From positions 2,327 through 8,860 of the forward strand of contig JAKJFB010000099.1 of the NCBI GenBank assembly GCA_022705125.1: a stretch of 6,534 nt of DNA. Direction: 5' to 3'. The position numbers were made by a program, and so were the translations under genes. The notes under the pieces are model-generated. The model did not search any database. It was not told where the DNA came from and saw only the letters and a program-made list of their open reading frames with translations. Positions 1 to 6,534 of the stretch are shown piece by piece (positions within the stretch are counted from its first letter, which is position 1; each line of letters begins with the position of its first letter). The stretch comes from Pseudomonadota bacterium. GTDB taxonomy: Bacteria > Pseudomonadota > Gammaproteobacteria > Pseudomonadales > UBA5518.

Positions 1-258
1 GGGATCCGCCGTGCCGGCGCTGCCTCGCTCGACCTCGCCTACGTGGCGGCGGGACGGCTGGACGGTTTCTGGGAAATGGGGCTCAAGCCCTGGGACATCG
101 CCGCGGGCGCCCTGCTGGTGCAGGAAGCCGGCGGCCTGATCAGCGACTTCGACGGCGGCAATGACTGGATGGAGAGCGGCCGCATCGTGGCCGCGAACCC
201 CAAGTGCCTCAAGGCGATGCTGCAGGTGATCCGCCCGGCGCTCGGCAGCGCCGCGTAA
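1..258 (+). CDS. suhB: Inositol-1-monophosphatase family protein SuhB, C-terminal part (5' end outside window)
   Basis: The frame is open from the first base and ends in TAA at 256-258, giving the last 85 residues; the N-terminal two thirds lie off the left edge. SuhB-type proteins are Mg2+-dependent phosphatases that hydrolyse myo-inositol 1-phosphate. In E. coli SuhB also acts in rRNA transcription antitermination with NusA (established for the family, not visible here). The visible part begins IRRAGAASLDLAYVAAGRLDGFWE and continues with the family's C-terminal signature WDIAAGALLVQEAGG. Its Asp, in the WD pair, is a metal ligand in this family. The tail SGRIVAANP matches the E. coli form SGNIVAGNP-like ending. 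The gene converges on secF with an 18-bp gap. A general IMPase paralogue such as CysQ is less likely because of the strong match to the SuhB ending. Confidence 0.93.
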   Translation, partial: GIRRAGAASLDLAYVAAGRLDGFWEMGLKPWDIAAGALLVQEAGGLISDFDGGNDWMESGRIVAANPKCLKAMLQVIRPALGSAA

Positions 259-276
259 CCGGTAGAAACGGACGGC
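259..276. other. Convergent suhB/secF junction
   Basis: Only 18 bp separate the stop codons of suhB (+) and secF (-). A short inverted repeat, GAAACG at 265-270 and CGTTTC at 283-288, has a 12-nt loop and overlaps the secF stop. It is not followed by a T-run on either strand, so I do not call it an intrinsic terminator. Transcripts from both sides probably run into the opposite gene, or end by Rho. Confidence 0.5.
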
Positions 277-1197
277 TCAGGGCGTTTCCTGGGCCTCGAG
301 CTTTTCGGGGGCCGGCAGCAGCAGGTCCTTGCGGTCCAGGCCGAGCCACAGCGAAAACGCCGAGGCGATGTAGATCGTCGAATAGGAACCGGCGATGATC
401 CCCACGAACATGGCCAGCGAGAAACCCTGCAGTTGCGGGCCGCCGGCCACCAGCATCGCGACCACCACCAACTGCGTCAACGCAGAGGTCGTGATGGTCC
501 TGCCCAGCGTCTGGGTCAGCGACACGTTGCACACCGTGAAACGGTCCACCCGGCGCATCTTGCGGAAGTTCTCGCGGACGCGGTCGTAGATCACGATCGT
601 GTCGTTGATCGAATAGCCGACCAGCGACAGCACCGCGGCCAGCGCCGCGAGGTCGAACTCCCACTGGAAGATCGAGAACAGGCCCACCGTGACCAGCACA
701 TCGTGGAAAATCGCCACGATCGCGCCGGTCGCCATCTTCCACTCGTAGCGTATCGCCACGTAGCCGGCCACCAGCGCCAGTGCGAGCAGCAGCGCGAGCC
801 CACCCTGGTCGCGCAGCTCGTCGCCGATCTGCGCGCCCACGACGTCGGTGCGCTTGAGCGTCGCGACCCCGGCGCCGCCCACGGCGGCCAGCACCTGCTG
901 CCCGACCGTTGCACTGTCGCCCGGCGGCAGGCGCACCAGCACGTCGCGCTCGGAGCCGAAATGGACCACGGAGGCGGACTCGAACCCGGCCTGCGCGAGC
1001 TGCCCGCTCACCGTGGCCGTCTGCACCTCCTCGCGAAAGCCGAGCTCCACCACGGTGCCACCGGTGAAGTCGAGCCCGAGGTTGAGCCCCTGCACCGCCA
1101 GCGAGATCAGCCCGGCCAGGCACAGCGCGGCCGACAGCCCCGCCGTCCACGCGCGCCACTTGAGGAAATCGATGAACTTCGGTTGTTCGTCTTGCAT
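277..1197 (-). CDS. secF: Protein translocase subunit SecF
   Basis: This inner-membrane protein pairs with SecD. The complex uses the proton motive force to pull or release proteins on the periplasmic side after SecYEG/SecA translocation. The 306-residue product is close to the E. coli length of 323. Residues about 17-36 are a hydrophobic first membrane segment, followed by the family motif GLDFTGGT at 41-48. A soluble periplasmic part spans about 50-130. A five-helix C-terminal membrane domain (about 133-285) starts with GGLALLLALALVAGYVAIRYEW. The conserved helix and loop containing GYSINDTIVIYDRVRENFRK (194-213) carries Asp205, equivalent to the E. coli Asp (D213) implicated in proton-driven function. 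NVSLTQTLGRT follows at 224-234. The ATG start at 1195-1197 has a good ribosome site, AGGAAAG at 1206-1212, 8 nt upstream, embedded in the secD stop. All expected conserved motifs are present. Confidence 0.97.
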   Translation of the reverse strand: MQDEQPKFIDFLKWRAWTAGLSAALCLAGLISLAVQGLNLGLDFTGGTVVELGFREEVQTATVSGQLAQAGFESASVVHFGSERDVLVRLPPGDSATVGQQVLAAVGGAGVATLKRTDVVGAQIGDELRDQGGLALLLALALVAGYVAIRYEWKMATGAIVAIFHDVLVTVGLFSIFQWEFDLAALAAVLSLVGYSINDTIVIYDRVRENFRKMRRVDRFTVCNVSLTQTLGRTITTSALTQLVVVAMLVAGGPQLQGFSLAMFVGIIAGSYSTIYIASAFSLWLGLDRKDLLLPAPEKLEAQETP

Positions 1198-1205
1198 ACG
1201 CGGTA

Positions 1206-1213
1206 CTTTCCTA
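1206..1213 (-). promoter_or_regulatory. secF ribosome binding site overlapping the secD stop codon
   Basis: On the minus strand the secD stop TAG (1213-1211) runs straight into the Shine-Dalgarno sequence AGGAAAG (1212-1206), followed by an 8-nt spacer and the secF ATG. A ribosome finishing secD therefore ends on the secF ribosome site. This layout favours coupled translation and matched SecD and SecF amounts; the coupling is inferred. Confidence 0.75.
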
Positions 1214-3073
1214 GATCGAGATCTTCGTGAGGCGACGGCCGCCGTAGACCAGGTTCGCCAGCGCCCGCGTGACCACCACCGCGGTGAACATCGAGGTCAT
1301 GATGCCGATCGACAGCGTCACCGCGAACCCGCGCACCGGCCCGGTGCCGATGGCGTAGAGGATCACGCCCACGATCAGGGTCGTGAGGTTGGAGTCCATG
1401 ATGGTCAGCCAGGCGCGGTCGTAGCCGGCCCCGATCGCCGAGTGCGGCGGCATGCCGTTGCGCAGTTCCTCGCGGATGCGCGCGTTGATGATGACGTTCG
1501 CATCGACCGCCATGCCCACCGTCAGCACGATGCCGGCGATGCCCGGCAGCGTCAGCGTCGCCGACAGCAGCGACATCGCCGCGACCAGCAGCAGCACGTT
1601 GCCGATCAGGGCCACCACCGCGAACACGCCGAACATGCGATACAGCACCAGGGTGGCGATGAACACCAGCGCCGCCCCGATCATCAGCGACTGCACGCCC
1701 ATGCGGATGTTGTCGGCGCCGAGCGACGGCCCCACGGCGCGCTCCTCGACGAAATCGAGCGGTGCCGCCAGCGCGCCGGAACGCAGCAGCAGCGCGAGCT
1801 CCGCGGACTCGGCCGGGCTGTCGAGGCCGGTGATGCGGAACTGCGTGCCCAGCGCCGACTGGATGGTGGCGAGGCTGATGATCTTCTTCTCGTCGTAGCG
1901 CTCGAGCACCGGGGTCTCGATGCCATCGGGACCCGTCTCGTAACCCACCGTGCGGGTCTTGCGCTCGAGGAACAGCACCGCCATGCGCCGCTTGATGTTG
2001 TCGCGCGTGGCGCGGTTCATCAGCGTGCCGCCCTGGCTGTCGAGGTTGATGTTGACCTGCGGGCGGCCGTTCTCGTCGAAGCTCGACGTGGCACCGGTCA
2101 CGCGGTCGCCGCCGATGATCAGCTCGCGCTCGAGCCAGGCGCTGCGCTCGCCCGAGCGCTGGTCGCGGAACTGGAACTGCTCCTTGTCGGAGCTCGCCGC
2201 GTCCGGGCGCGCCTCCAGGCGGAACTCGAGGTTGGCGGTCTTGCCGAGGATGCGCTTGGCCTCGGCGGTGTCCTGCACGCCGGGCAGCTCGACCACGATG
2301 CGGTTGCGGCCCTGCTTCTGGATCATCGGCTCGGCCACGCCGAGCTCGTTGACGCGGTTGCGCAGCGTGGTGAGGTTCTGGTTGACCGCGTAGTCCTCCA
2401 TCTCCTTGATCTGCTGCGCGCCGAGCGTCAGTTGCAGGAGGAACTTGTCGCCGCGCTCCTCCATCACGCGTTGCAGCTCGGGCATCGCGTCCTGGATCAC
2501 GCCGACCGCGGCGGTGCGCGTCGCGGCATCGGCGAACGCGGCCTCGATGCGATTGCCCCCGACCACCCTGACCAGCCCGCGCACGCGTGCCTCGCGCAGC
2601 TTGTTCTTGAGATCCGACTCGTAGACCGAGATGCGCTTGGCGACCGCGGCATCGGTATCGACCTGCAGCAGGAAATGCACGCCGCCGCTCAGGTCGAGGC
2701 CGAGCTTGAGCGGCGCGCCGCCGATCGCCGCCAGCCACGCCGGCGTGGTCGGCGCCAGGTTGAGCGCCACCACGTAATCATCACCCAGCGCGCGCTTGAT
2801 CACCGACTGCGCGCGCAGCTGGTCCTCGATGCCGGTCAGGCGCAGCAGGGCCGAATCGGAGTCGAACTCGCTGCCGACCGTCGCGATCTGCTTGTCCTCG
2901 AGCGCCGCGAGCGCCTTGTCCATCACCGGCTGGCCGATCTCCAGCGCGCTGCTCGCGCCCGAGATCTGGACCGCCGGATCCGGCGGGTAGAGATTCGGCA
3001 GCGAGTAAATGGCGCCGAACAGCAGCGCGAACGCGACCAGCAGGTTCTTCCAGAGGGGATATCGGTTCAGCAT
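1211..3073 (-). CDS. secD: Protein translocase subunit SecD
   Basis: This is the large partner of SecF in the proton-driven inner-membrane complex that assists Sec-dependent export. From the ATG at 3071-3073 the product is 620 residues (E. coli SecD: 615). It starts MLNRYPLWKN, nearly identical to E. coli, then has one hydrophobic segment (about 11-26) and YxxDPAVQISG. A long periplasmic region (about 30-455) includes LKLGLDLSGGVHFLLQVD (about 122-139), NRVNELGVAEPMIQKQG (about 239-255) and the IVVELPGVQDT block. The C-terminal five-helix domain (about 459-605) contains MAVDANVIINARIREEL. Its Asp, residue 524, matches the functionally essential Asp519 of E. coli. The product ends YGGRRLTKISI. 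An in-frame ATG at 3089-3091 would add MDPCPR; conservation favours the inner start. Neither start has a strong Shine-Dalgarno sequence. The gene is followed by secF after 13 bp and preceded by its own promoter. yajC, the usual upstream neighbour, is missing here. Confidence 0.97.
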   Translation of the reverse strand: MLNRYPLWKNLLVAFALLFGAIYSLPNLYPPDPAVQISGASSALEIGQPVMDKALAALEDKQIATVGSEFDSDSALLRLTGIEDQLRAQSVIKRALGDDYVVALNLAPTTPAWLAAIGGAPLKLGLDLSGGVHFLLQVDTDAAVAKRISVYESDLKNKLREARVRGLVRVVGGNRIEAAFADAATRTAAVGVIQDAMPELQRVMEERGDKFLLQLTLGAQQIKEMEDYAVNQNLTTLRNRVNELGVAEPMIQKQGRNRIVVELPGVQDTAEAKRILGKTANLEFRLEARPDAASSDKEQFQFRDQRSGERSAWLERELIIGGDRVTGATSSFDENGRPQVNINLDSQGGTLMNRATRDNIKRRMAVLFLERKTRTVGYETGPDGIETPVLERYDEKKIISLATIQSALGTQFRITGLDSPAESAELALLLRSGALAAPLDFVEERAVGPSLGADNIRMGVQSLMIGAALVFIATLVLYRMFGVFAVVALIGNVLLLVAAMSLLSATLTLPGIAGIVLTVGMAVDANVIINARIREELRNGMPPHSAIGAGYDRAWLTIMDSNLTTLIVGVILYAIGTGPVRGFAVTLSIGIMTSMFTAVVVTRALANLVYGGRRLTKISI

Positions 3074-3105
3074 GCGCGGACAGGGATCCATGGCGTGGAT
3101 GCGAC

Positions 3106-3127
3106 GACCCCGGCATGTGCCGGGGCC
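3106..3127 (-). other. GC-rich hairpin in the predicted secD leader
   Basis: On the minus strand GGCCCCGGC (3127-3119) pairs with GCCGGGGTC (3114-3106) around the loop ACAT. This gives 9 bp, including one G-U pair in RNA; the core CCCCGGCA/TGCCGGGG is a perfect inverted repeat. It lies just after the predicted transcription start and 32 nt before the preferred secD ATG. No T-run follows, so it is not a standard intrinsic terminator for purL. A stabilising or translation-modulating 5' hairpin is more likely (inference). Confidence 0.55.
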
Positions 3128-3139
3128 CGAAGGCGCGGG

Positions 3140-3168
3140 ATTATAGCCACGAGAAGCAGGCGCAACAA
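3140..3168 (-). promoter_or_regulatory. Sigma-70-type promoter for secD-secF
   Basis: The minus strand carries a perfect -10 hexamer TATAAT (3145-3140). It is preceded by exactly 17 bp and then TTGTTG (3168-3163), which keeps the key TTG of the -35 consensus. The predicted start of transcription is about 6-8 nt after the -10, near 3133, giving a leader of about 60 nt to the preferred secD start. The promoter sits entirely in the 105-bp spacer, 10 bp past the purL stop, in otherwise GC-rich DNA where TATAAT is rare. It makes secDF expression independent of purL. Confidence 0.75.
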
Positions 3169-3175
3169 ATGCGCC
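3159..3175 (-). repeat. Short perfect inverted repeat just after the purL stop
   Basis: GGCGCA (3159-3164) and TGCGCC (3170-3175) are perfect inverted copies around a 5-nt AT-rich loop, starting 3 bp after the purL stop. The repeat overlaps the -35 hexamer of the secDF promoter. As RNA it would be a 6-bp hairpin followed by TGCTTCTC, a poor U-tract. It could be a weak purL terminator or 3'-end structure, or a protein site over the promoter; the sequence does not decide. Confidence 0.4.
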
Positions 3176-3178
3176 GCC

Positions 3179-6100
3179 TCAGCCCAGCCAGGCGCGCGCG
3201 TTGCGGAACAGGCGCATCCAGCCCCCGTCCTCGCCCCAGCCCGGCGCCCGCCAGGAGTTCTGCACGGTGCGGAACACCCGCTCCGGGTGCGGCATCATGA
3301 TCGTCACCCGCCCGTCGCTGCTGGTCACCGCCGCCACGGCCCCCGCCGAACCGTTGGGGTTGGCCGGGAAGCGCTGCGTCGGGTTGCCGCGGCTGTCGAC
3401 GTAGCGCAACGCCACGCGGCCGTCATGCTCGAGGCCCGCGAGCGCGCCGGGCAGAAATTCGGCCTGTCCCTCGCCGTGCGCGACCGACACCGGGATCATC
3501 GACCCCTCCATGCCGCGCAGCAGGATCGAGGGGCTCGATTCCACGCGCACCAGCGCCACCCTCGCCTCGTACTGCTCCGAGGCGTTGCGCACGAAGCGCG
3601 GCCAGTGCGCGCTGCCCGGGATGATGTCGCGCAGCCCGGACATCATCTGGCAGCCGTTGCAGACACCGAGCGTGAAGGTGTCGCCGCGCGCGAAGAAGCC
3701 CTGGAACTGCGTGCGCGCGCGCTCGTTGAACAACACCGTCCTGGCCCAACCGCCGCCGGCGCCCAGCACGTCGCCGTAGGAGAAGCCGCCGCAGGCCGCG
3801 ATGCCGCTCACCGATGCCAGGTCGAGCGCGCCCGAGAGCACGTCGCTCATGTGTACGTCGATGGCCTCGAAGCCGGCGCGGTCGAAGGCCGCGGCCATTT
3901 CGTACTGGCCGTTGACGCCCTGCTCGCGCAGCACCGCGACGCGCGGACGCGCGCCAGTGGCGATGAACGGCGCCTCGATGCGCTCGGCGGGGTCGTAGGC
4001 GAGCCGCGCGCCGAGGCCCGGATCGTCGGCATCGAGCAGCGCGTCGTATTCCTCGCGCGCGCAGTCGGGATTGTCGCGCAGCGCCTGCATGCGGAAGCTG
4101 AGCTCGGCCCAGGCGCGATGCAGCGCGGTGCGCGAGTTCTCGTAGACCACGCGCTCGCCGATGCGGATGCGCACGGTGTCGCCGCGCGCGGGGCGCCCCA
4201 GCACGTGCGCGTACGCCCCGAGACCGGCCGCCGCGAAATACGCCCGCACCGCCGCGAGGTCGGCATCGCGCACCTGCATCACCGCGCCCAGTTCCTCGCT
4301 GAACAGCGCGGCGAGCGCGTCGGCGCCGAGCGCGGCGATGTCGACATCGAGCGCCGCCCGCCCGGCGAAAGCCATCTCGCACAGCGTCACGAACAGCCCG
4401 CCGTCGGAACGGTCGTGGTAGGCGAGCAGCAGCCCGTCGCGCTCGAGGCGACCGATCGCCTCGACGAACTTCACGAGCAGCTGCGGATCGTCGAGATCCG
4501 GCGCGCTGTCGCCGACCTGCTTGTAGACCTGCGCCAGCGCCGAGGCACCGAGGCGGTTGCGCCCGCGCCCGAGATCCACCAGCAGCAGCTGCGATGCGCT
4601 CTCGTCGCGACGGATTTCCGGCGTCACCGCCAGGCGCACGTCGGTCACCGGCGCGAAGGCCGAGACGATCAGCGACAGCGGCGCAACCACGCTCCTGTGC
4701 GCACCGTCGTCCGCCTCCCAGACCGTGCGCATCGACAATGAATCCTTGCCGACCGGAATGGCGATGCCCAGCGCCGGGCACAGCTCCATGCCCACCGCGC
4801 GCACCGCCTCGAACAACGCCTGGTCCTCGCCCGGGTGGCCGGCGGCGGCCATCCAGTTCGCGGAGAGTTTCACGTCGGCAAGGCGCGCGATCGGTGCCGA
4901 GGCGATGTTGGTGATCGCCTCGGCCACGGCCATTCGCCCGGACGCGGGGCCATCGACCAGCGCGAGCGGCGTGCGCTCGCCCATCGCCATCGCCTCGCCC
5001 GCGCAGGTGTCGAAGCTCGTGGTCGTGATGCCGGCATCGGCCACCGGCACCTGCCAGGGGCCGACCATCTGGTCGCGGTGCGTCATGCCGCCCACGGTGC
5101 GGTCGCCGATGGTCACCAGGAAGCCCTTGCCCGCCACGGCCGGCAGGCGCAGCACGCGCTCGACGGCGTCCGCGATATCCACATGATCCAGCGCGAGCGG
5201 CACGCGCGCGGGCACGGTGCGCGCGAACTCGCGGTGCATGCGCGGCGGCTTGCCGAACAGCACCGACAGCGGCAAGTCCACCGGCCGCGAGCCGTCACGG
5301 GCGTCGGTCAGCGCGAGGTGCGCCGCCGCGCTCGCCTCGCCGACCACCGCATAGGGGCAGCGCTCGCGCTCGCAGATCGCGGCGAAGCGATCGAGATCGG
5401 CGGCGTCCACCGCCAGCACGTAGCGCTCCTGCGCCTCGTTGCACCACAGCTCGAGCGGCGAGAGCCCGGTATCGGCGCTGGGAATCTTCTCGAGCGCGAT
5501 GCGCCCGCCGCAGCCGCCGTCCTTCACCAGCTCGGGCAGCGCGTTGGAAAGCCCTCCGGCGCCCACGTCGTGGATGAAGCGGATCGGGTTGCGCTCACCA
5601 AGCTGCCAGCAGCGGTCGATCACTTCCTGGCAGCGGTGCTCGATCTCGGCGTTGTCGCGCTGCACCGAGGCGAAGTCGAGCTCCTCGTGGCTCGCGCCCG
5701 AAGCCATCGAGGACGCCGCGCCACCGCCCAGCCCGATCAGCATCGCGGGCCCGCCGAGCACCACCAGGCGCGTGCCCTCGCCCATGGCGCCCTTGAGCAC
5801 GTGCCCCTCGCGGATGTTGCCCAGGCCGCCGGCGACCATGATCGGCTTGTGATAGCCGCGCACCTCGCCCTCGTGCACCTCCTCGAAACTGCGGAAGTAG
5901 CCGCAGATCGCGGGACGGCCGAATTCGTTGTTGAACGCCGCGCCACCGATCGGGCCCTCGAGCATGATCTCGAGCGCCGAGGCGATGCGCCCGGGCTTGC
6001 CGTGATCGGTCTCCCAGGGTTGCGCGAATTGCGGCACGCGCAGGTTCGACACGCTGAAGCCCACGAGGCCGGCCTTGGGGCGCGCGCCGATACCCACCGC

Positions 6101-6534
6101 GCCCTCGTCGCGGATCTCGCCGCCCGATCCGGTGGCCGCACCCGGGTACGGCGCGATCGCGGTCGGGTGGTTGTGCGTCTCGACCTTCATCAGGATGTGC
6201 ACAGGCTCGGGGTGATACGCGAACACGCGCGTTTCGGGATCGGGAAAGAAGCGTCCCGCTTCGTGCCCGCGGATCACGGCGGCGTTGTCGGAGTACGCGC
6301 TCAGCACCGCCGGATCCGCGGCCTGCTCGTGCGTGTTGCGGATCATGCCGAACAGGCTGTGCGACTGCGGCTCGCCGTCGATGCTCCAGCTCGCATTGAA
6401 GATCTTGTGGCGGCAGTGCTCGCTGTTGGCCTGCGCGAACATCATCAGCTCCACATCGGCGGGATTGCGTCCGAGCTCGACGAAGGCCGCGCACAGATAA
6501 TCGATCTCGTCATCGGCGAGCGCGAAACCGAACT
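3179..6534 (-). CDS. purL: Phosphoribosylformylglycinamidine synthase PurL (5' end outside window)
   Basis: PurL (FGAM synthetase) converts FGAR, glutamine and ATP to FGAM, glutamate, ADP and phosphate, step four of cytoplasmic purine synthesis. This is the large single-chain proteobacterial form. The frame is open to the right edge, giving 1117 residues before TGA (3179-3181). Alignment of the catalytic residues with Salmonella/E. coli PurL (about 1295 aa) implies about 178 missing N-terminal residues. The visible part starts [13 protein letters not shown], then [11 protein letters not shown] (about 33-43) and the ATP/substrate-binding block [19 protein letters not shown] (about 117-135). 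[13 protein letters not shown] and [18 protein letters not shown] follow, then the second synthetase half with [16 protein letters not shown] and [10 protein letters not shown]. The C-terminal glutaminase domain (about 860-1117) has nucleophile Cys958 in GVCNGCQMM (codon 3659-3661) and His1082/Glu1084 in PHPER (codons 3287-3289, 3281-3283), so the triad is intact. An internal GTG at 6452-6454 is not the start, because conserved sequence continues upstream of it. Confidence 0.98.
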   Translation of the reverse strand, partial: FGFALADDEIDYLCAAFVELGRNPADVELMMFAQANSEHCRHKIFNASWSIDGEPQSHSLFGMIRNTHEQAADPAVLSAYSDNAAVIRGHEAGRFFPDPETRVFAYHPEPVHILMKVETHNHPTAIAPYPGAATGSGGEIRDEGAVGIGARPKAGLVGFSVSNLRVPQFAQPWETDHGKPGRIASALEIMLEGPIGGAAFNNEFGRPAICGYFRSFEEVHEGEVRGYHKPIMVAGGLGNIREGHVLKGAMGEGTRLVVLGGPAMLIGLGGGAASSMASGASHEELDFASVQRDNAEIEHRCQEVIDRCWQLGERNPIRFIHDVGAGGLSNALPELVKDGGCGGRIALEKIPSADTGLSPLELWCNEAQERYVLAVDAADLDRFAAICERERCPYAVVGEASAAAHLALTDARDGSRPVDLPLSVLFGKPPRMHREFARTVPARVPLALDHVDIADAVERVLRLPAVAGKGFLVTIGDRTVGGMTHRDQMVGPWQVPVADAGITTTSFDTCAGEAMAMGERTPLALVDGPASGRMAVAEAITNIASAPIARLADVKLSANWMAAAGHPGEDQALFEAVRAVGMELCPALGIAIPVGKDSLSMRTVWEADDGAHRSVVAPLSLIVSAFAPVTDVRLAVTPEIRRDESASQLLLVDLGRGRNRLGASALAQVYKQVGDSAPDLDDPQLLVKFVEAIGRLERDGLLLAYHDRSDGGLFVTLCEMAFAGRAALDVDIAALGADALAALFSEELGAVMQVRDADLAAVRAYFAAAGLGAYAHVLGRPARGDTVRIRIGERVVYENSRTALHRAWAELSFRMQALRDNPDCAREEYDALLDADDPGLGARLAYDPAERIEAPFIATGARPRVAVLREQGVNGQYEMAAAFDRAGFEAIDVHMSDVLSGALDLASVSGIAACGGFSYGDVLGAGGGWARTVLFNERARTQFQGFFARGDTFTLGVCNGCQMMSGLRDIIPGSAHWPRFVRNASEQYEARVALVRVESSPSILLRGMEGSMIPVSVAHGEGQAEFLPGALAGLEHDGRVALRYVDSRGNPTQRFPANPNGSAGAVAAVTSSDGRVTIMMPHPERVFRTVQNSWRAPGWGEDGGWMRLFRNARAWLG

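Noticed and set aside
209..1159. A 316-codon minus-strand frame overlapping secF
   Set aside because: It is a frame-shifted shadow of secF, which has all its family motifs in the other frame; the Arg/Gly/Ala-rich translation resembles nothing.
1107..2738. A 543-codon minus-strand frame overlapping secD
   Set aside because: It is an alternative frame of secD with low-complexity Arg/Gly/Ala-rich translation and no start context or motifs.
2971..2986. A perfect 16-bp palindrome centred on GGATCC
   Set aside because: It lies inside secD and encodes the conserved PPDPA stretch before VQISG. At this GC content one palindrome of this size in the window is not surprising.
3106..3127. Reading the GC-rich hairpin as an intrinsic terminator of purL
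   Set aside because: No T-run follows the stem on the minus strand, and it lies downstream of a strong promoter for secD, so it more likely belongs to the secD leader.
848..4741. A 1297-codon open frame on the plus strand, antisense to secF, secD and purL
   Set aside because: It crosses three firmly identified genes on the opposite strand and their spacer. Its translation is dominated by Arg, Ala, His, Gln and Asp with no recognisable domain. This is the usual result of GC-rich third positions removing stops from the antisense frame.
3423..4781. A 452-codon minus-strand frame within purL
   Set aside because: It is an alternative frame inside the intact PurL coding sequence, whose catalytic residues all lie in the purL frame.
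6452..6454. GTG as the start of purL
   Set aside because: The 26 codons upstream to the window edge ([13 protein letters not shown] onward) match conserved PurL sequence, so the gene continues beyond the window.

Overview
The window is strongly GC-rich, densely coding chromosomal DNA. Its proteins read as close relatives of gammaproteobacterial SuhB, SecD, SecF and the large single-chain PurL. I compared them from memory with the E. coli and Salmonella proteins. Near-identical blocks include the Pur[12 protein letters not shown] stretch, the SecD MLNRYPLWK start and the SecF GLDFTGGT motif. The best guess is a high-GC gammaproteobacterium; the sequence does not settle genus or order.

Layout, left to right. 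Bases 1-258 (+) hold the last 85 codons of suhB, an inositol-monophosphatase family protein. After an 18-bp gap, secF (277-1197) and secD (1211-3073) lie on the minus strand, transcribed secD then secF with 13 bp between them. A 105-bp spacer (3074-3178) separates secD from purL. It contains a good sigma-70-type promoter for secDF (TTGTTG, 17 bp, TATAAT), a GC-rich hairpin in the predicted 5' leader, and a smaller inverted repeat just after purL. purL (3179 to the right edge, minus strand) fills the second half and lacks about 178 N-terminal residues beyond the edge.

How the genes work together. SecD and SecF form an inner-membrane complex that uses the proton motive force to help SecYEG/SecA export proteins. 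They are very probably co-transcribed and translationally coupled. PurL carries out the fourth step of purine synthesis and is functionally unrelated. It shares the strand, but secDF has its own promoter right after the purL stop. SuhB converges on secF.

No CRISPR array, mobile element, tRNA, rRNA or defence system is visible, and I found no evidence of a previously undescribed system. The main points of interest are the absence of yajC directly upstream of secD, where purL sits instead, and the compact promoter and leader hairpin between purL and secD.
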